Below, piece after piece: positions 18,504-26,394 of a stretch of 64,000 nt of DNA. Made by a program: the position numbers and the translations under genes. Numbering within the stretch: the stretch's first letter is position 1; each line of letters starts with the position of its first letter. Source of the DNA: GWE2-42-39 sp963668595 (GTDB taxonomy: Bacteria; Bacteroidota; Bacteroidia; Bacteroidales; Prolixibacteraceae). The notes beneath the pieces are model-generated. The model saw nothing but the letters and a program-made list of their open reading frames with translations, searched no databases and was not told the origin of the DNA. Where the stretch lies: the NCBI GenBank assembly GCA_963668595.1, contig OY764876.1, positions 1,178,001 through 1,242,000 of the forward strand, given 5' to 3'.

Positions 18504-19418
18504 TTAAAAAGTACTTTTTTCTTCTATTTTCTTGTATTTGCTTCCGTTCGATGGATCGCATTCATTCAGAATAGTCATCACCCTGCTTTTCTCATCAGGA
18601 TACGACTCGGTAAAAATATTCACCATCTCGTCTGATTTGGCATCGAAAAACACCTGCAAAATATATAACGAAGGCCTTGTACGAAATACTTTCTGAATGT
18701 CTTTCAACGAATTGGCAATATTTGCACGTCCTTCCTGCGGTTTTTCAGCCATTAAATCCAGCCCCTGACGATGGTAATTATAAATACAGTTTCGGAATGG
18801 AGCGTACGATTTATTCAGCAAATTTTCAACCAACCAATAGCGATTACGTTCACTTTCATAAGCTTTCCATCCTTTTTCAGGTGCATTTTGCGAACGGTTT
18901 ACAATTGCTTGCGCTTTTTCGTAAAATTCGCGACCTCCATCCGGATAAAACGAATCGTAATCCATGCCAATAATAATATAGGCATAATAGGCCATTATGT
19001 TGGTAAGGTTATCCCGGTTCGAGGTTTCATTAAAATCGATTGGCTGATACTCCACATATTTTGCACGAAAATCGTTATCCTTGATATTCAGCACCGTCGT
19101 TTCGTACGACGAATTGAACACCGGACGACGCAACTGTACCTGAATTGCTCCGGTAAACTCATCAGATGAAATCTGGTTATCAAGCTGAATTTGGAAATTA
19201 CATTCAATGCGCTCATCCATTTCATAAATGTGATCGGTCCATTTCCGGTTATTCATGAACTCGCTCAAATCCGACTGCATGGTGGTGAAAATATTGCGGT
19301 TGGTTCCCTGAATTTTGGATGCGGAGACACTCACACTGCAACGCAACTCCTGCGCAGCAGCTGAAAATCCAAACACACAAACTATTGCCAACAGAAAATA
19401 TCGTTTCATTCTTTTCAT
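18504..19418 (-). CDS. DUF4835 family secreted protein (PorD-like)
   Basis: About 304 residues. From ATG 19418 it starts MKRMKRYFLLAIVCVFGFSAAAQ, a clear signal peptide. The mature protein begins ELRCSVSVSASKIQGTN and contains RNDNLTNIMAYYAYIIIGMD-like features, with DYDSFYPDGG, typical of DUF4835. Some annotations call this family PorD of the type IX secretion system; that link is from memory and uncertain. It sits between coaBC and recN, its usual place in Bacteroidota. The longer open frame to 19472 would bury the signal peptide. Confidence 0.88.
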   Translation of the reverse strand: MKRMKRYFLLAIVCVFGFSAAAQELRCSVSVSASKIQGTNRNIFTTMQSDLSEFMNNRKWTDHIYEMDERIECNFQIQLDNQISSDEFTGAIQVQLRRPVFNSSYETTVLNIKDNDFRAKYVEYQPIDFNETSNRDNLTNIMAYYAYIIIGMDYDSFYPDGGREFYEKAQAIVNRSQNAPEKGWKAYESERNRYWLVENLLNKSYAPFRNCIYNYHRQGLDLMAEKPQEGRANIANSLKDIQKVFRTRPSLYILQVFFDAKSDEMVNIFTESYPDEKSRVMTILNECDPSNGSKYKKIEEKSTF

Positions 19419-19510
19419 TTTTACATTCATTCCGAAAAAATTCTTAATCATTTTAAGAACGAAAAAAAACACGTTTCGGTATCCGTAAAAGTAAACATTT
19501 TATTGCTGAA

Positions 19511-20167
19511 TCAAGCTTTCTTTTCGATTCGTTCCGTCATAAACGAAACAATATCCCGGGCTACTTCAATTTTCGTTTTTAACTGAAAATCGGTTCTCAT
19601 TCCCGCACTATCCAGAATAGTGATTTTATTGGTGTCCACATCAAAGCCGGCTCCGGCATCATTCAACGAATTGAGAACAATGAAATCGAGCTTCTTCTTT
19701 TCCATTTTTCGCTGTGCATTCATCAATTCATCGTTGGTTTCCAGTGCAAACCCTACCAGTAGCTGACTTTCGGTTTTCATACTACCCAAAGCCGCAGCAA
19801 TATCTTTGGTCGGAACAAGGCGAATTTGCAAATCGTCGCTCCCCCGTTTTATTTTTTTATCGGCAGAAAAATCGGGCATAAAATCGGCTACTGCGGCCGC
19901 CATTACAGCTCCATCAGTAGCTGGAAAAACAGTGGTACATTTCTCGTACATTTCCAAGGCCGAAACAACTTTAATCACTTCGATATTCGGATGAGAAGCA
20001 GTAATGCGCACCGGCCCTGAAACCAAGGTTACACGAGCTCCCAGTCGGGCTAACTCTTCGGCAATGGCATAGCCCATTTTCCCCGACGAATAATTGCCGA
20101 TGAAACGAACCGGATCTATTTTTTCATGAGTAGGTCCTGCTGAAACCAGAAAATGTTTATTCAGCAG
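19511..20167 (-). CDS. coaBC: Phosphopantothenate-cysteine ligase part of CoaBC, out of frame with the N-terminal part
   Basis: The second domain of the bifunctional CoA-synthesis protein, which joins cysteine to 4'-phosphopantothenate. Read on from the A-run it gives LLNKHFLVSAGPTHEKIDPV, then FIGNYSSGKMGYAIAEE: the classic CoaB start, without an ATG of its own. Later motifs are AAVADFMP, PTKDIAAALG and LLVGFALETND. It has no independent start before the ATG at 20077, which would remove the conserved first 30 residues. It therefore belongs to the same protein as the preceding part, joined by a -1 frame change at 20167-20177. Confidence 0.85.
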   Translation of the reverse strand: MLNKHFLVSAGPTHEKIDPVRFIGNYSSGKMGYAIAEELARLGARVTLVSGPVRITASHPNIEVIKVVSALEMYEKCTTVFPATDGAVMAAAVADFMPDFSADKKIKRGSDDLQIRLVPTKDIAAALGSMKTESQLLVGFALETNDELMNAQRKMEKKKLDFIVLNSLNDAGAGFDVDTNKITILDSAGMRTDFQLKTKIEVARDIVSFMTERIEKKA

Positions 20168-20724
20168 TTTTTTTTTTCGTCAAAGAAGCAAACCACTTCT
20201 TCAACGATTGCGTCGGGCTCTTTCATTCGCCCTTTACCTGAAAGACCACTGGCCAATTCACCTTCGTCGGGCTCAATAATACGATTGCCGTACGAACGTA
20301 AAACGTCCATGTTTTTAAGGTTTGCCGGATGCCGGAACATGTCTAAATCCATGGCTGGAGCAACCATTACCGGGCATTTTGCCGACAAATAAGTCGTAAT
20401 CAACAAGTTGTCGCAAACAGCATTGGCCATTTTCCCCATGGTGGCCGCAGTGGCTGGGGCAATAAGCATCAAATCTGCCCATTGACCCATATCAACATGC
20501 GAATGCCAGGTTCCGTCATTAGCCGTAAAAAACTCCGAGGCAACCGGTCGGCCCGACAAAGCGCACATCGTTACGGGGGTAATAAACTCCTTTGCTGCCG
20601 GAGTCATCACCACCTGTACTTCTGCACCTTCTTTGATAAGGGCTCTTAAAAGATAAGCTGCCTTGTAGGCAGCTATACTTCCCGTTAAACCGAGTATAAT
20701 ATTTTTCCCCTGAAGTCTTTTCAT
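20161..20724 (-). CDS. coaBC: Phosphopantothenoylcysteine decarboxylase part of CoaBC (ends at a frame change)
   Basis: The flavin-dependent first domain of CoaBC decarboxylates phosphopantothenoylcysteine. LTGSIAAYKAAYLLRAL binds FMN; SHVDMGQWADLMLIAPATA contains the active His; PAMDLDMFRHPAN matches the PxMNxxMW substrate clamp. The frame closes after 187 residues at TGA 20161, just past an A10 run (T10 at 20168-20177 on the plus strand). One extra A (A11) restores a continuous protein of about 404 residues, the normal CoaBC length. CoaBC is normally essential, so a dead gene is unlikely. See findings. Confidence 0.9.
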   Translation of the reverse strand: MKRLQGKNIILGLTGSIAAYKAAYLLRALIKEGAEVQVVMTPAAKEFITPVTMCALSGRPVASEFFTANDGTWHSHVDMGQWADLMLIAPATAATMGKMANAVCDNLLITTYLSAKCPVMVAPAMDLDMFRHPANLKNMDVLRSYGNRIIEPDEGELASGLSGKGRMKEPDAIVEEVVCFFDEKKNC

Positions 20725-20739
20725 CCTCTCGGCTGATTG

Positions 20740-21075
20740 CTATTCCCTATTGCGGTTTTCGCGAGCCGGGTTACGGAAATAAATCTGTCCCTGAAGAAAT
20801 TCTTCGTAGGCAATCAAGGTTGGTTTCGGCAGTCGCTCGTAGTATTTAGAAATCTCGATCTGCTCGCGGTTTTCGAAAACTTCTTCCAGATTATCAGTAT
20901 AAGAAGCGAATTCTTGTAATTTCTGGTTCAGTTCTTCTTTCATTTCCGAAGAAATCTGGTTGGATCGTTTTGCCAGAATCATTACTGATTCATACACATT
21001 TCCGGTTGGTCTCTGTAAATCGTCCAAGTTACGTGAAATGGTGGATTGTTCTGCTTTGATCTTTTTAAAATCCAT
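20740..21075 (-). CDS. rpoZ: RNA polymerase omega subunit, Bacteroidota type
   Basis: A 111-residue protein with the omega-like core NVYESVMILAKRSNQISSEMK (residues about 27-46), where Bacteroidota carry KRSNQI in place of the proteobacterial RARQL region. The acidic C-terminal part (TDNLEEVFENREQ) and the run YYERLPKPTLIAYEEFLQG are typical of this phylum. It sits between bamD (13 bases) and coaBC (15 bases), its usual place. Omega assists assembly of the polymerase beta' subunit. Confidence 0.88.
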   Translation of the reverse strand: MDFKKIKAEQSTISRNLDDLQRPTGNVYESVMILAKRSNQISSEMKEELNQKLQEFASYTDNLEEVFENREQIEISKYYERLPKPTLIAYEEFLQGQIYFRNPARENRNRE

Positions 21076-21088
21076 GTATCTGTTAAAT

Positions 21089-21895
21089 TTAATCTTCGTA
21101 ATTCAATAATTTCGTCAATGTTTTATAGTAGCGTTCTGCTTCTTTCAAATTCTTGCTTTCCGGATATTCATCCTTGAATGCATAATATTCGTCTAAAGCA
21201 GCATTTAAGCGTTCTTCTTTTTTGTCCTCAACACTAAGCGTTCCTAAAAGATATTTAGCTTTCAATAGCATAAACATCAGTTCTTCGCGATAGCGTGTAT
21301 CCGGAAAATCTTTCAGTGAATTGGTCAAAGCAACTACAGCTGCTTTGTAATTACCCAAATCGTAATACAGTTTTCCGCTCAAGTACGATTTATAAACCAG
21401 CTTATCGCGTAACTCAATAATTAAGCGGTTCGCCTCTTCTACTCGTTCCGAACGCGGGTTCAGGTTGATGAATAATTGAAGAGCATCAATTGCTTTTTGA
21501 GTTACCTGCTGGTCGAGACGCGGTTTAGGTGAATCGAGATAAAAACAATACCCAACCATAAACTGAGCCTCTTCGGAATATTCACTTTTCGGAAACTCTT
21601 CTTTTAATGTATTAAAGTAATGACCAGCCATCAAGTAGTCTTTCTGCCCGAAATTACTTTTTGCATAATAATAATATACTTTGTCGGCTCTGCTGGTCCC
21701 CCGATAAATACTAACCAGTTCCTGCAACAGTTGTGAGGCCTTCGCGTACTCACCGCCTTCGTAAAACTCGATTGCTTTTTTATACTTAAACTCGTAATCA
21801 GTACTTTTTACGATTTTATTAAAATCTCCGCAAGCACTGAACAACAATGCTACAAGCAGTCCGAAAAACCAAGATGTTCTATTTTTTATAAACAT
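21089..21895 (-). CDS. bamD: Outer membrane assembly lipoprotein BamD
   Basis: About 268 residues; a lipoprotein that works with BamA to insert beta-barrel proteins. From ATG 21895 it begins MFIKNRTSWFFGLLVALLFS followed by the lipobox Cys (SACGDFN). Five TPR-like units follow, such as AIEFYEGGEYAKASQLLQEL and HYFNTLKEEFPKSEYSEEAQ. An upstream ATG at 21919 adds eight residues and is less likely. A TATATTTG box (minus strand 21907-21900) lies almost against the start, so a very short leader is possible. First gene of the bamD-to-recN run. Confidence 0.92.
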   Translation of the reverse strand: MFIKNRTSWFFGLLVALLFSACGDFNKIVKSTDYEFKYKKAIEFYEGGEYAKASQLLQELVSIYRGTSRADKVYYYYAKSNFGQKDYLMAGHYFNTLKEEFPKSEYSEEAQFMVGYCFYLDSPKPRLDQQVTQKAIDALQLFINLNPRSERVEEANRLIIELRDKLVYKSYLSGKLYYDLGNYKAAVVALTNSLKDFPDTRYREELMFMLLKAKYLLGTLSVEDKKEERLNAALDEYYAFKDEYPESKNLKEAERYYKTLTKLLNYED

Positions 21896-21988
21896 GGCGC
21901 AAATATACATTTTTTTCAAGGAAAATAAATTGCCGAAAAATAGAATGTTTTATCAAGAAAACCTTACCGTTTAGTAATATTTAACAAA

Positions 21989-22019
21989 TTTGCAGACTTT
22001 ATAAAAAGAATTACATTTG
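21989..22019 (+). promoter_or_regulatory. Bacteroidota-type promoter of the alpha-oxoamine synthase gene
   Basis: TTTG at 21989-21992, a 19-base spacer, and TACATTTG at 22012-22019. This is a perfect match to the TTTG-N19-TAnnTTTG consensus. Transcription would start near 22025, about 23 bases before the GTG start at 22048. Confidence 0.75.
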
Positions 22020-22047
22020 CACACAGTAAAATTTAAAACCTGATCAA

Positions 22048-23301
22048 GTGGATATATTTGAAAAACTAAGGACTAATCTTGGAAGCCTGGGTCAGTACAT
22101 GAAGCAGGCTCATGGTTATTTTGCATTTCCTAAATTGGAGGGTGAAATTGGTACCAAAATGAAATTCAGGGGAAAAGAAGTTTTGGTATGGAGTCTTAAC
22201 AATTACATTGGCCTTGCGAACCATCCTGAAGTTCGAGCGGCCGACGCCCAGGCTGCCGCTGATTGGGGATTAGCGTACCCAATGGGAGCCCGTATGATGT
22301 CGGGACAAACAAACAAGCACGAAGAATTAGAACAAGCATTGGCTAGTTTTGTAGGCAAGCAGGATGCATTTTTATTGAATTACGGATACCAGGGAATGGT
22401 GTCAATCATCGATTCAATTTGTACCCGTAACGATGTTATTGTTTACGATTCGGAATGCCATGCATGTATTATGGATGGAATTTTCCTGCATAAAGCAAAA
22501 GGTGGTAAGAGCTTTGTTTTCCAACACAATAACATTGAAAAATGTCATAAAATGCTCTCTTTTGCAACCAAAAGAGCAGCAGAAACTGGTGGTGGTGTAC
22601 TCGTAATCACTGAAGGTGTTTTCGGAATGTCGGGAGACCTTGGTAAACTTGACGAAATTGTTGCCCTCAAAAACGAATTTACATTCCGTTTGTTGGTTGA
22701 CGATGCTCACGGTTTCGGAACAATGGGTGCTACAGGTGCCGGTACACACGAACACTTCAAGGTAATGGATGGTGTTGACGTACTTTTCGGAACATTTGCC
22801 AAATCGATGGCCGGAATTGGTGCCTTTGTTGCTTGCGACGAAGATATTTGCAACTACCTGCGTTATAACATGCGTTCACAAACATTTGCGAAATCGCTTC
22901 CAATGCCTATGGTTGTTGGTGCGTTGAAACGTCTTGAATTATTACGTACAAGACCAGAACTGCGCGAAAGACTGTGGGCTATCGTTGATGCATTACAATC
23001 AGGATTGAAAGCTCAGGGATTCGATTTGGGTGCAACCAATTCATGTGTTACGCCTGTTTACTTTGCCGGTGGCGTACCCGAAGCAACCAATGTAGTAATG
23101 GATCTTCGCGAAAACTTCAATGTTTTCTGTTCGGTTGTTACTTACCCGGTAATTCCAAAAGGATTGATTATGCTCCGTTTGATTCCAACAGCAATGCACA
23201 CGCTGGAAGATGTAAAATATACCATCGAAGCATTCTCTCAAATCAAGAAAAAACTGGAAGAAGGCAAATACAACCTTTCTCAGATTCCGGATATTGTATA
23301 A
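22048..23301 (+). CDS. Alpha-oxoamine synthase family PLP enzyme (SPT/KBL-like acyltransferase)
   Basis: A 417-residue fold-type I PLP enzyme that condenses an acyl thioester with an amino acid and releases CO2. Motifs: LNNYIGLANHPEV; YPMGARMMSGQTNKHEELE; DDAHGFGTMG with the pyridine-binding Asp; and GTFAKSMAGIGAF with the Schiff-base Lys252. The start is GTG 22048, supported by the promoter and by the conserved N-terminus. Substrate is not fixed by sequence: serine (sphingolipid), cysteate (sulfonolipid) or glycine. An SDR gene follows 250 bases on, and a ketone reductase is the next step in sphingoid or capnine synthesis. That pathway reading is inference. Confidence 0.88.
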   Translation: MDIFEKLRTNLGSLGQYMKQAHGYFAFPKLEGEIGTKMKFRGKEVLVWSLNNYIGLANHPEVRAADAQAAADWGLAYPMGARMMSGQTNKHEELEQALASFVGKQDAFLLNYGYQGMVSIIDSICTRNDVIVYDSECHACIMDGIFLHKAKGGKSFVFQHNNIEKCHKMLSFATKRAAETGGGVLVITEGVFGMSGDLGKLDEIVALKNEFTFRLLVDDAHGFGTMGATGAGTHEHFKVMDGVDVLFGTFAKSMAGIGAFVACDEDICNYLRYNMRSQTFAKSLPMPMVVGALKRLELLRTRPELRERLWAIVDALQSGLKAQGFDLGATNSCVTPVYFAGGVPEATNVVMDLRENFNVFCSVVTYPVIPKGLIMLRLIPTAMHTLEDVKYTIEAFSQIKKKLEEGKYNLSQIPDIV

Positions 23302-23321
23302 AATCAATTCGACTATACAAG

Positions 23322-23349
23322 GCCGTCTGTATTTACAGGCGGCTTTTTT
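23322..23349 (+). terminator. Terminator after the alpha-oxoamine synthase gene
   Basis: A 10-bp stem GCCGTCTGTA / TACAGGCGGC (one mismatch), a 2-base loop and six T. Confidence 0.88.
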
Positions 23350-23466
23350 ATTTAAAATATTTTGCCTTCAGGATTTTCGCTTACCAGAATCAGTTATTTT
23401 TGAAAGCTGTACCAGAGAGCATGGAGTTTTATACTTCCACTAAAAAAAATTGAAAAGAAACGAACA

Positions 23467-23482
23467 TCTCGCTTAAGCGAGA
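23467..23482. promoter_or_regulatory. 16-bp perfect palindrome upstream of the SDR gene
   Basis: TCTCGCTTAAGCGAGA is a perfect palindrome, about 65 bases before the SDR start and not followed by a T-run. It could be an operator for a dimeric regulator. No regulator in the window is tied to it. Confidence 0.35.
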
Positions 23483-23547
23483 CAAACACCAACGAAAATA
23501 TTGGTATGTGAGTTCAATCCGAAAATTTAAAAATAAAGTATTTAAGG

Positions 23548-24351
23548 ATGAAAAATAAAGTTGTAATAATCACTGGCGCATCATCGGGAATTGGAAAAGC
23601 TCTCGCACTGGAATGTGCGTCGAAAGGAGCAAAACTGGTCTTGGCTGCACGCCGTATCGACCGGTTGCACGAACTGGAACAACAACTAAAAAATACGGAA
23701 ATAGAATCGGTACAAGCCGATGTTAGTAACGAAGAAGACTGCAAAAAAATTATCGATCAGGCCATTGCCCGCTTCGGTCAAATTGATGTACTGATAAATA
23801 ATGCAGGCATTTCAATGCGTGCTTTGTTTGCCGAGCTCGAATTGGATGTAATTAAACGACTGATGGATGTTAACTTTTGGGGTACTGTTTACTGCACCAA
23901 ATATGCCATGCCTCATTTACTGAAAACCAAAGGATCGGTCACCGGTGTTATTTCTATTGCCGGATATATTGGTTTACCGGGGCGTACAGGTTATTCGGCC
24001 TCTAAATATGCCATCCGCGGCTTTTTGGATGCTTTGCGCACCGAGAACCTGAAAACAGGCTTGCACGTATTGGTGGCTGCCCCGGGATTCACATCATCCG
24101 AAGTAAGACAAGTAGCCCTCACGTCGAATGGTTCTCAACAAGGAGAAACGCCCCGAGACGAAAGCAAAATGATGAGTTCCGAAGAATGTGCCCGACATAT
24201 TGTACATGCTATACTGAAACGCAAACGCGAATTAATACTCACGTTCACCGAAGGAAAGCTAACGGTATTCCTGAGTAAATTTCTGCCTAAACTGGTTGAA
24301 AAACTTGCTTATTCGCACATGGCCAAAGAACCAGATTCACCTTTTAAATAG
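23548..24351 (+). CDS. Short-chain dehydrogenase/reductase
   Basis: A 267-residue classical SDR. The NAD(P)-binding motif TGASSGIG is at residues 9-16, the NNAG motif near 89 (LINNAGISM) and the catalytic YSASK at Tyr149/Lys153. AARRIDR after strand 2 suggests NADP preference. The C-terminus is long (KLTVFLSKFLPKLVEKL), as in membrane-associated members acting on lipids. With an oxoamine synthase upstream and a thioesterase 6 bases downstream, a role as a 3-ketosphinganine or 3-ketocapnine reductase is possible but unproven. Confidence 0.88.
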   Translation: MKNKVVIITGASSGIGKALALECASKGAKLVLAARRIDRLHELEQQLKNTEIESVQADVSNEEDCKKIIDQAIARFGQIDVLINNAGISMRALFAELELDVIKRLMDVNFWGTVYCTKYAMPHLLKTKGSVTGVISIAGYIGLPGRTGYSASKYAIRGFLDALRTENLKTGLHVLVAAPGFTSSEVRQVALTSNGSQQGETPRDESKMMSSEECARHIVHAILKRKRELILTFTEGKLTVFLSKFLPKLVEKLAYSHMAKEPDSPFK

Positions 24352-24357
24352 ATTATC

Positions 24358-24768
24358 ATGCTTGTTTCTGAAACAAAAATACGGGTGTGCTACGAAGACA
24401 CCGATCAAATGGGAGTAGTTTACTACGGCCGCTATGCCCGCTTTTACGAAATTGGAAGGACCGAAATGATCCGTGATTTAGGCTATACATACCGCGAACT
24501 GGAAGAACACCAAATCCTGCTTCCGGCAAAATCGCTTCACGTCAATTACATTAAATCGGCACTGTACGACCAACTTCTCACTATCCGGACAATCATCGAG
24601 AAAATACCCAAAGTTAAATTTCCGATTAAAACCCAGATTTACAATGAAGAAGGAGAATTGATTAACGAAGGAGAGACTGTGCTGGCCTTTTTCGATCGCA
24701 GAACAAACAAACCCTGCCCTGCACCATCCTATTTTACCGATCGGATGAAACCCTTTTTTAAAGAATAG
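24358..24768 (+). CDS. YbgC-like acyl-CoA/ACP thioesterase (hotdog fold)
   Basis: A 136-residue 4-hydroxybenzoyl-CoA-thioesterase-type protein. The motif YEDTDQMGVVYYGRYARFYEIGR holds the active-site Asp and conserved Tyr residues. HVNYIKSALYDQLLTIRTII matches the following strand. It hydrolyses acyl thioesters; the chain length is unknown. It begins 6 bases after the SDR stop, so the two are co-transcribed, which suggests a shared lipid role. Confidence 0.92.
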   Translation: MLVSETKIRVCYEDTDQMGVVYYGRYARFYEIGRTEMIRDLGYTYRELEEHQILLPAKSLHVNYIKSALYDQLLTIRTIIEKIPKVKFPIKTQIYNEEGELINEGETVLAFFDRRTNKPCPAPSYFTDRMKPFFKE

Positions 24769-24851
24769 CAAACAACACAAATCAAGGGATACCACTAATT
24801 ACTGACAACTAAAAATTGTAATTAGCAAATCTTTTAATTGTAAATCTTTTC

Positions 24852-25805
24852 ATGTCGAAGCAATCAGTCACACATTCGGCTCCTTCATGGTCGTGCCGGC
24901 TACAAAAAAGCATTCGTGAAGCACTTAAACAGGGAATGAAAACCACATTGTGGTTACTAAAACTAACTATACCGGTATCGTTTGCTGTACTATTGCTGAA
25001 ATATTTTGGATTGCTTGATATGGCAGCAGAAATGGCTGCTCCGTTATTTAAGCTGGTGGGCTTACCAGGTGTGGCCGCAGTGGTACTGATAACAAGTATT
25101 TTTACCAACATTTATTCTGTTATTGCAGTACTTACCACACTTGCAATGCCCGAGCGCGAAGGAACTATTTTGGCTGTAATGTGTCTGGTTGCTCACAACC
25201 TGATTGTAGAAACAGCGATTCAGAAAAAAACAGGTTCGTCGGCTACCCGCATGGTGCTTGTCAGGTTAAGCGGTGCATTTCTGATTGCATGGGTACTAAA
25301 TCTGATTCTCCCCGGTGATTTTCAGGATGTGGCACTTGTACAGCAACACACACAAACATCTTTTATGCCGGTGCTTTCAGCCTGGGGAAGTGATATTTTC
25401 TTCACAATACTGAAAATCGTTATTCTGGTTAATTTACTGATGATTTTGCAAAAGTTACTTGAAGAATTTCAACTGATTCCCTATCTGGTAAAACCATTTG
25501 CGCCATTGATGAAATTATTTGGACTACCTGCAAACACCAGCTTTTTGTGGATTGTTGCCAACACCCTTGGGCTGGCTTACGGAGGAGCAATTATGATTGC
25601 CCAATCGGAAGAAGGAAAACTTAGTCGCGAGGAAAGTGATTTACTGAACCACCATGTTGCCGTTTCGCATTCGCAGCTCGAAGATCCGTTACTATTCCTC
25701 ACTCTTGGCTACAGCTATCCCATACTAATTTTTCCACGCATGGTTTTGGCTGCGTTTTTTGTTTGGCTACGCAAATTTGAAATTTGGCTGCGGAATAAAA
25801 AATAA
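24852..25805 (+). CDS. Nucleoside-recognition (Gate) domain membrane protein
   Basis: A 317-residue integral membrane protein with about eight helices in two similar halves. Each half has the Gate-domain pattern: LFKLVGLPGVAAVVLITSIFTNIY in the first, PLMKLFGLPANTSFLWIVANTLGLAYGG in the second. The family is related to spore-maturation SpmA/B and FeoB/nucleoside-transporter gate regions; the transported species is unknown. It follows the thioesterase by 83 bases and converges with ndk. Confidence 0.82.
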   Translation: MSKQSVTHSAPSWSCRLQKSIREALKQGMKTTLWLLKLTIPVSFAVLLLKYFGLLDMAAEMAAPLFKLVGLPGVAAVVLITSIFTNIYSVIAVLTTLAMPEREGTILAVMCLVAHNLIVETAIQKKTGSSATRMVLVRLSGAFLIAWVLNLILPGDFQDVALVQQHTQTSFMPVLSAWGSDIFFTILKIVILVNLLMILQKLLEEFQLIPYLVKPFAPLMKLFGLPANTSFLWIVANTLGLAYGGAIMIAQSEEGKLSREESDLLNHHVAVSHSQLEDPLLFLTLGYSYPILIFPRMVLAAFFVWLRKFEIWLRNKK

Positions 25806-25813
25806 ACAGCAAA

Positions 25814-26242
25814 CTAGCAGAAACGTTCCGTCTTACTAAAAAAGAAATCACTTTCAATTTGCGCATTTTCATCACTGTCCGAACCATGTACCGCATTGTG
25901 CGATTTCGATTCGGCATATAACTTACGGATTGTGCCTTCTTCTGCGTCTTTCGGATCGGTAGCACCAATCAGTTTTCGATAATCAGCTACCGCATTCTCT
26001 TTTTCCAGAATTGCAACCACCACCGGCCCCGAACTCATAAAATCAGTCAAATCGTCGAAAAACTCTTTTCCCTGGTGTACCGCATAAAAACCTTCCGCCT
26101 GTTTTTTCGTCATGTGCTCCATTTTCATCGCAATAATCCGAAAACCAGCCTCTCCTATTTTCTGTAAAATACTACCGGTATAATTTTTCTTTACGGCCAC
26201 CGGTTTAATAATTGTAAAAGTAATTGTGCCAGCCATGCTCAT
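25814..26242 (-). CDS. ndk: Nucleoside-diphosphate kinase
   Basis: It transfers the gamma-phosphate between nucleoside triphosphates and diphosphates through a phospho-His. The 142-residue length is normal. TIIKPVAVKKN is the N-terminal nucleotide-binding strand, and NAVHGSDSDENA contains the catalytic His at about residue 117. Monocistronic, and divergent from the DHH phosphoesterase gene across 150 bases that hold the palindrome TCGCATAATGCGA (26286-26298). Confidence 0.96.
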   Translation of the reverse strand: MSMAGTITFTIIKPVAVKKNYTGSILQKIGEAGFRIIAMKMEHMTKKQAEGFYAVHQGKEFFDDLTDFMSSGPVVVAILEKENAVADYRKLIGATDPKDAEEGTIRKLYAESKSHNAVHGSDSDENAQIESDFFFSKTERFC

Positions 26243-26394
26243 TCTTTTTTATGTATTCAAGAAACACTCACAAAGCCCTCAGTGTTCGCATAATGCGAGT
26301 AATTCTTCCTTTTTAAAAGTAGAAAATTAAATACTGAAACCCACCACCCTGCCCCAGTTTTTTTATATTTGTAATCCATTTAAAAGCAACAATC

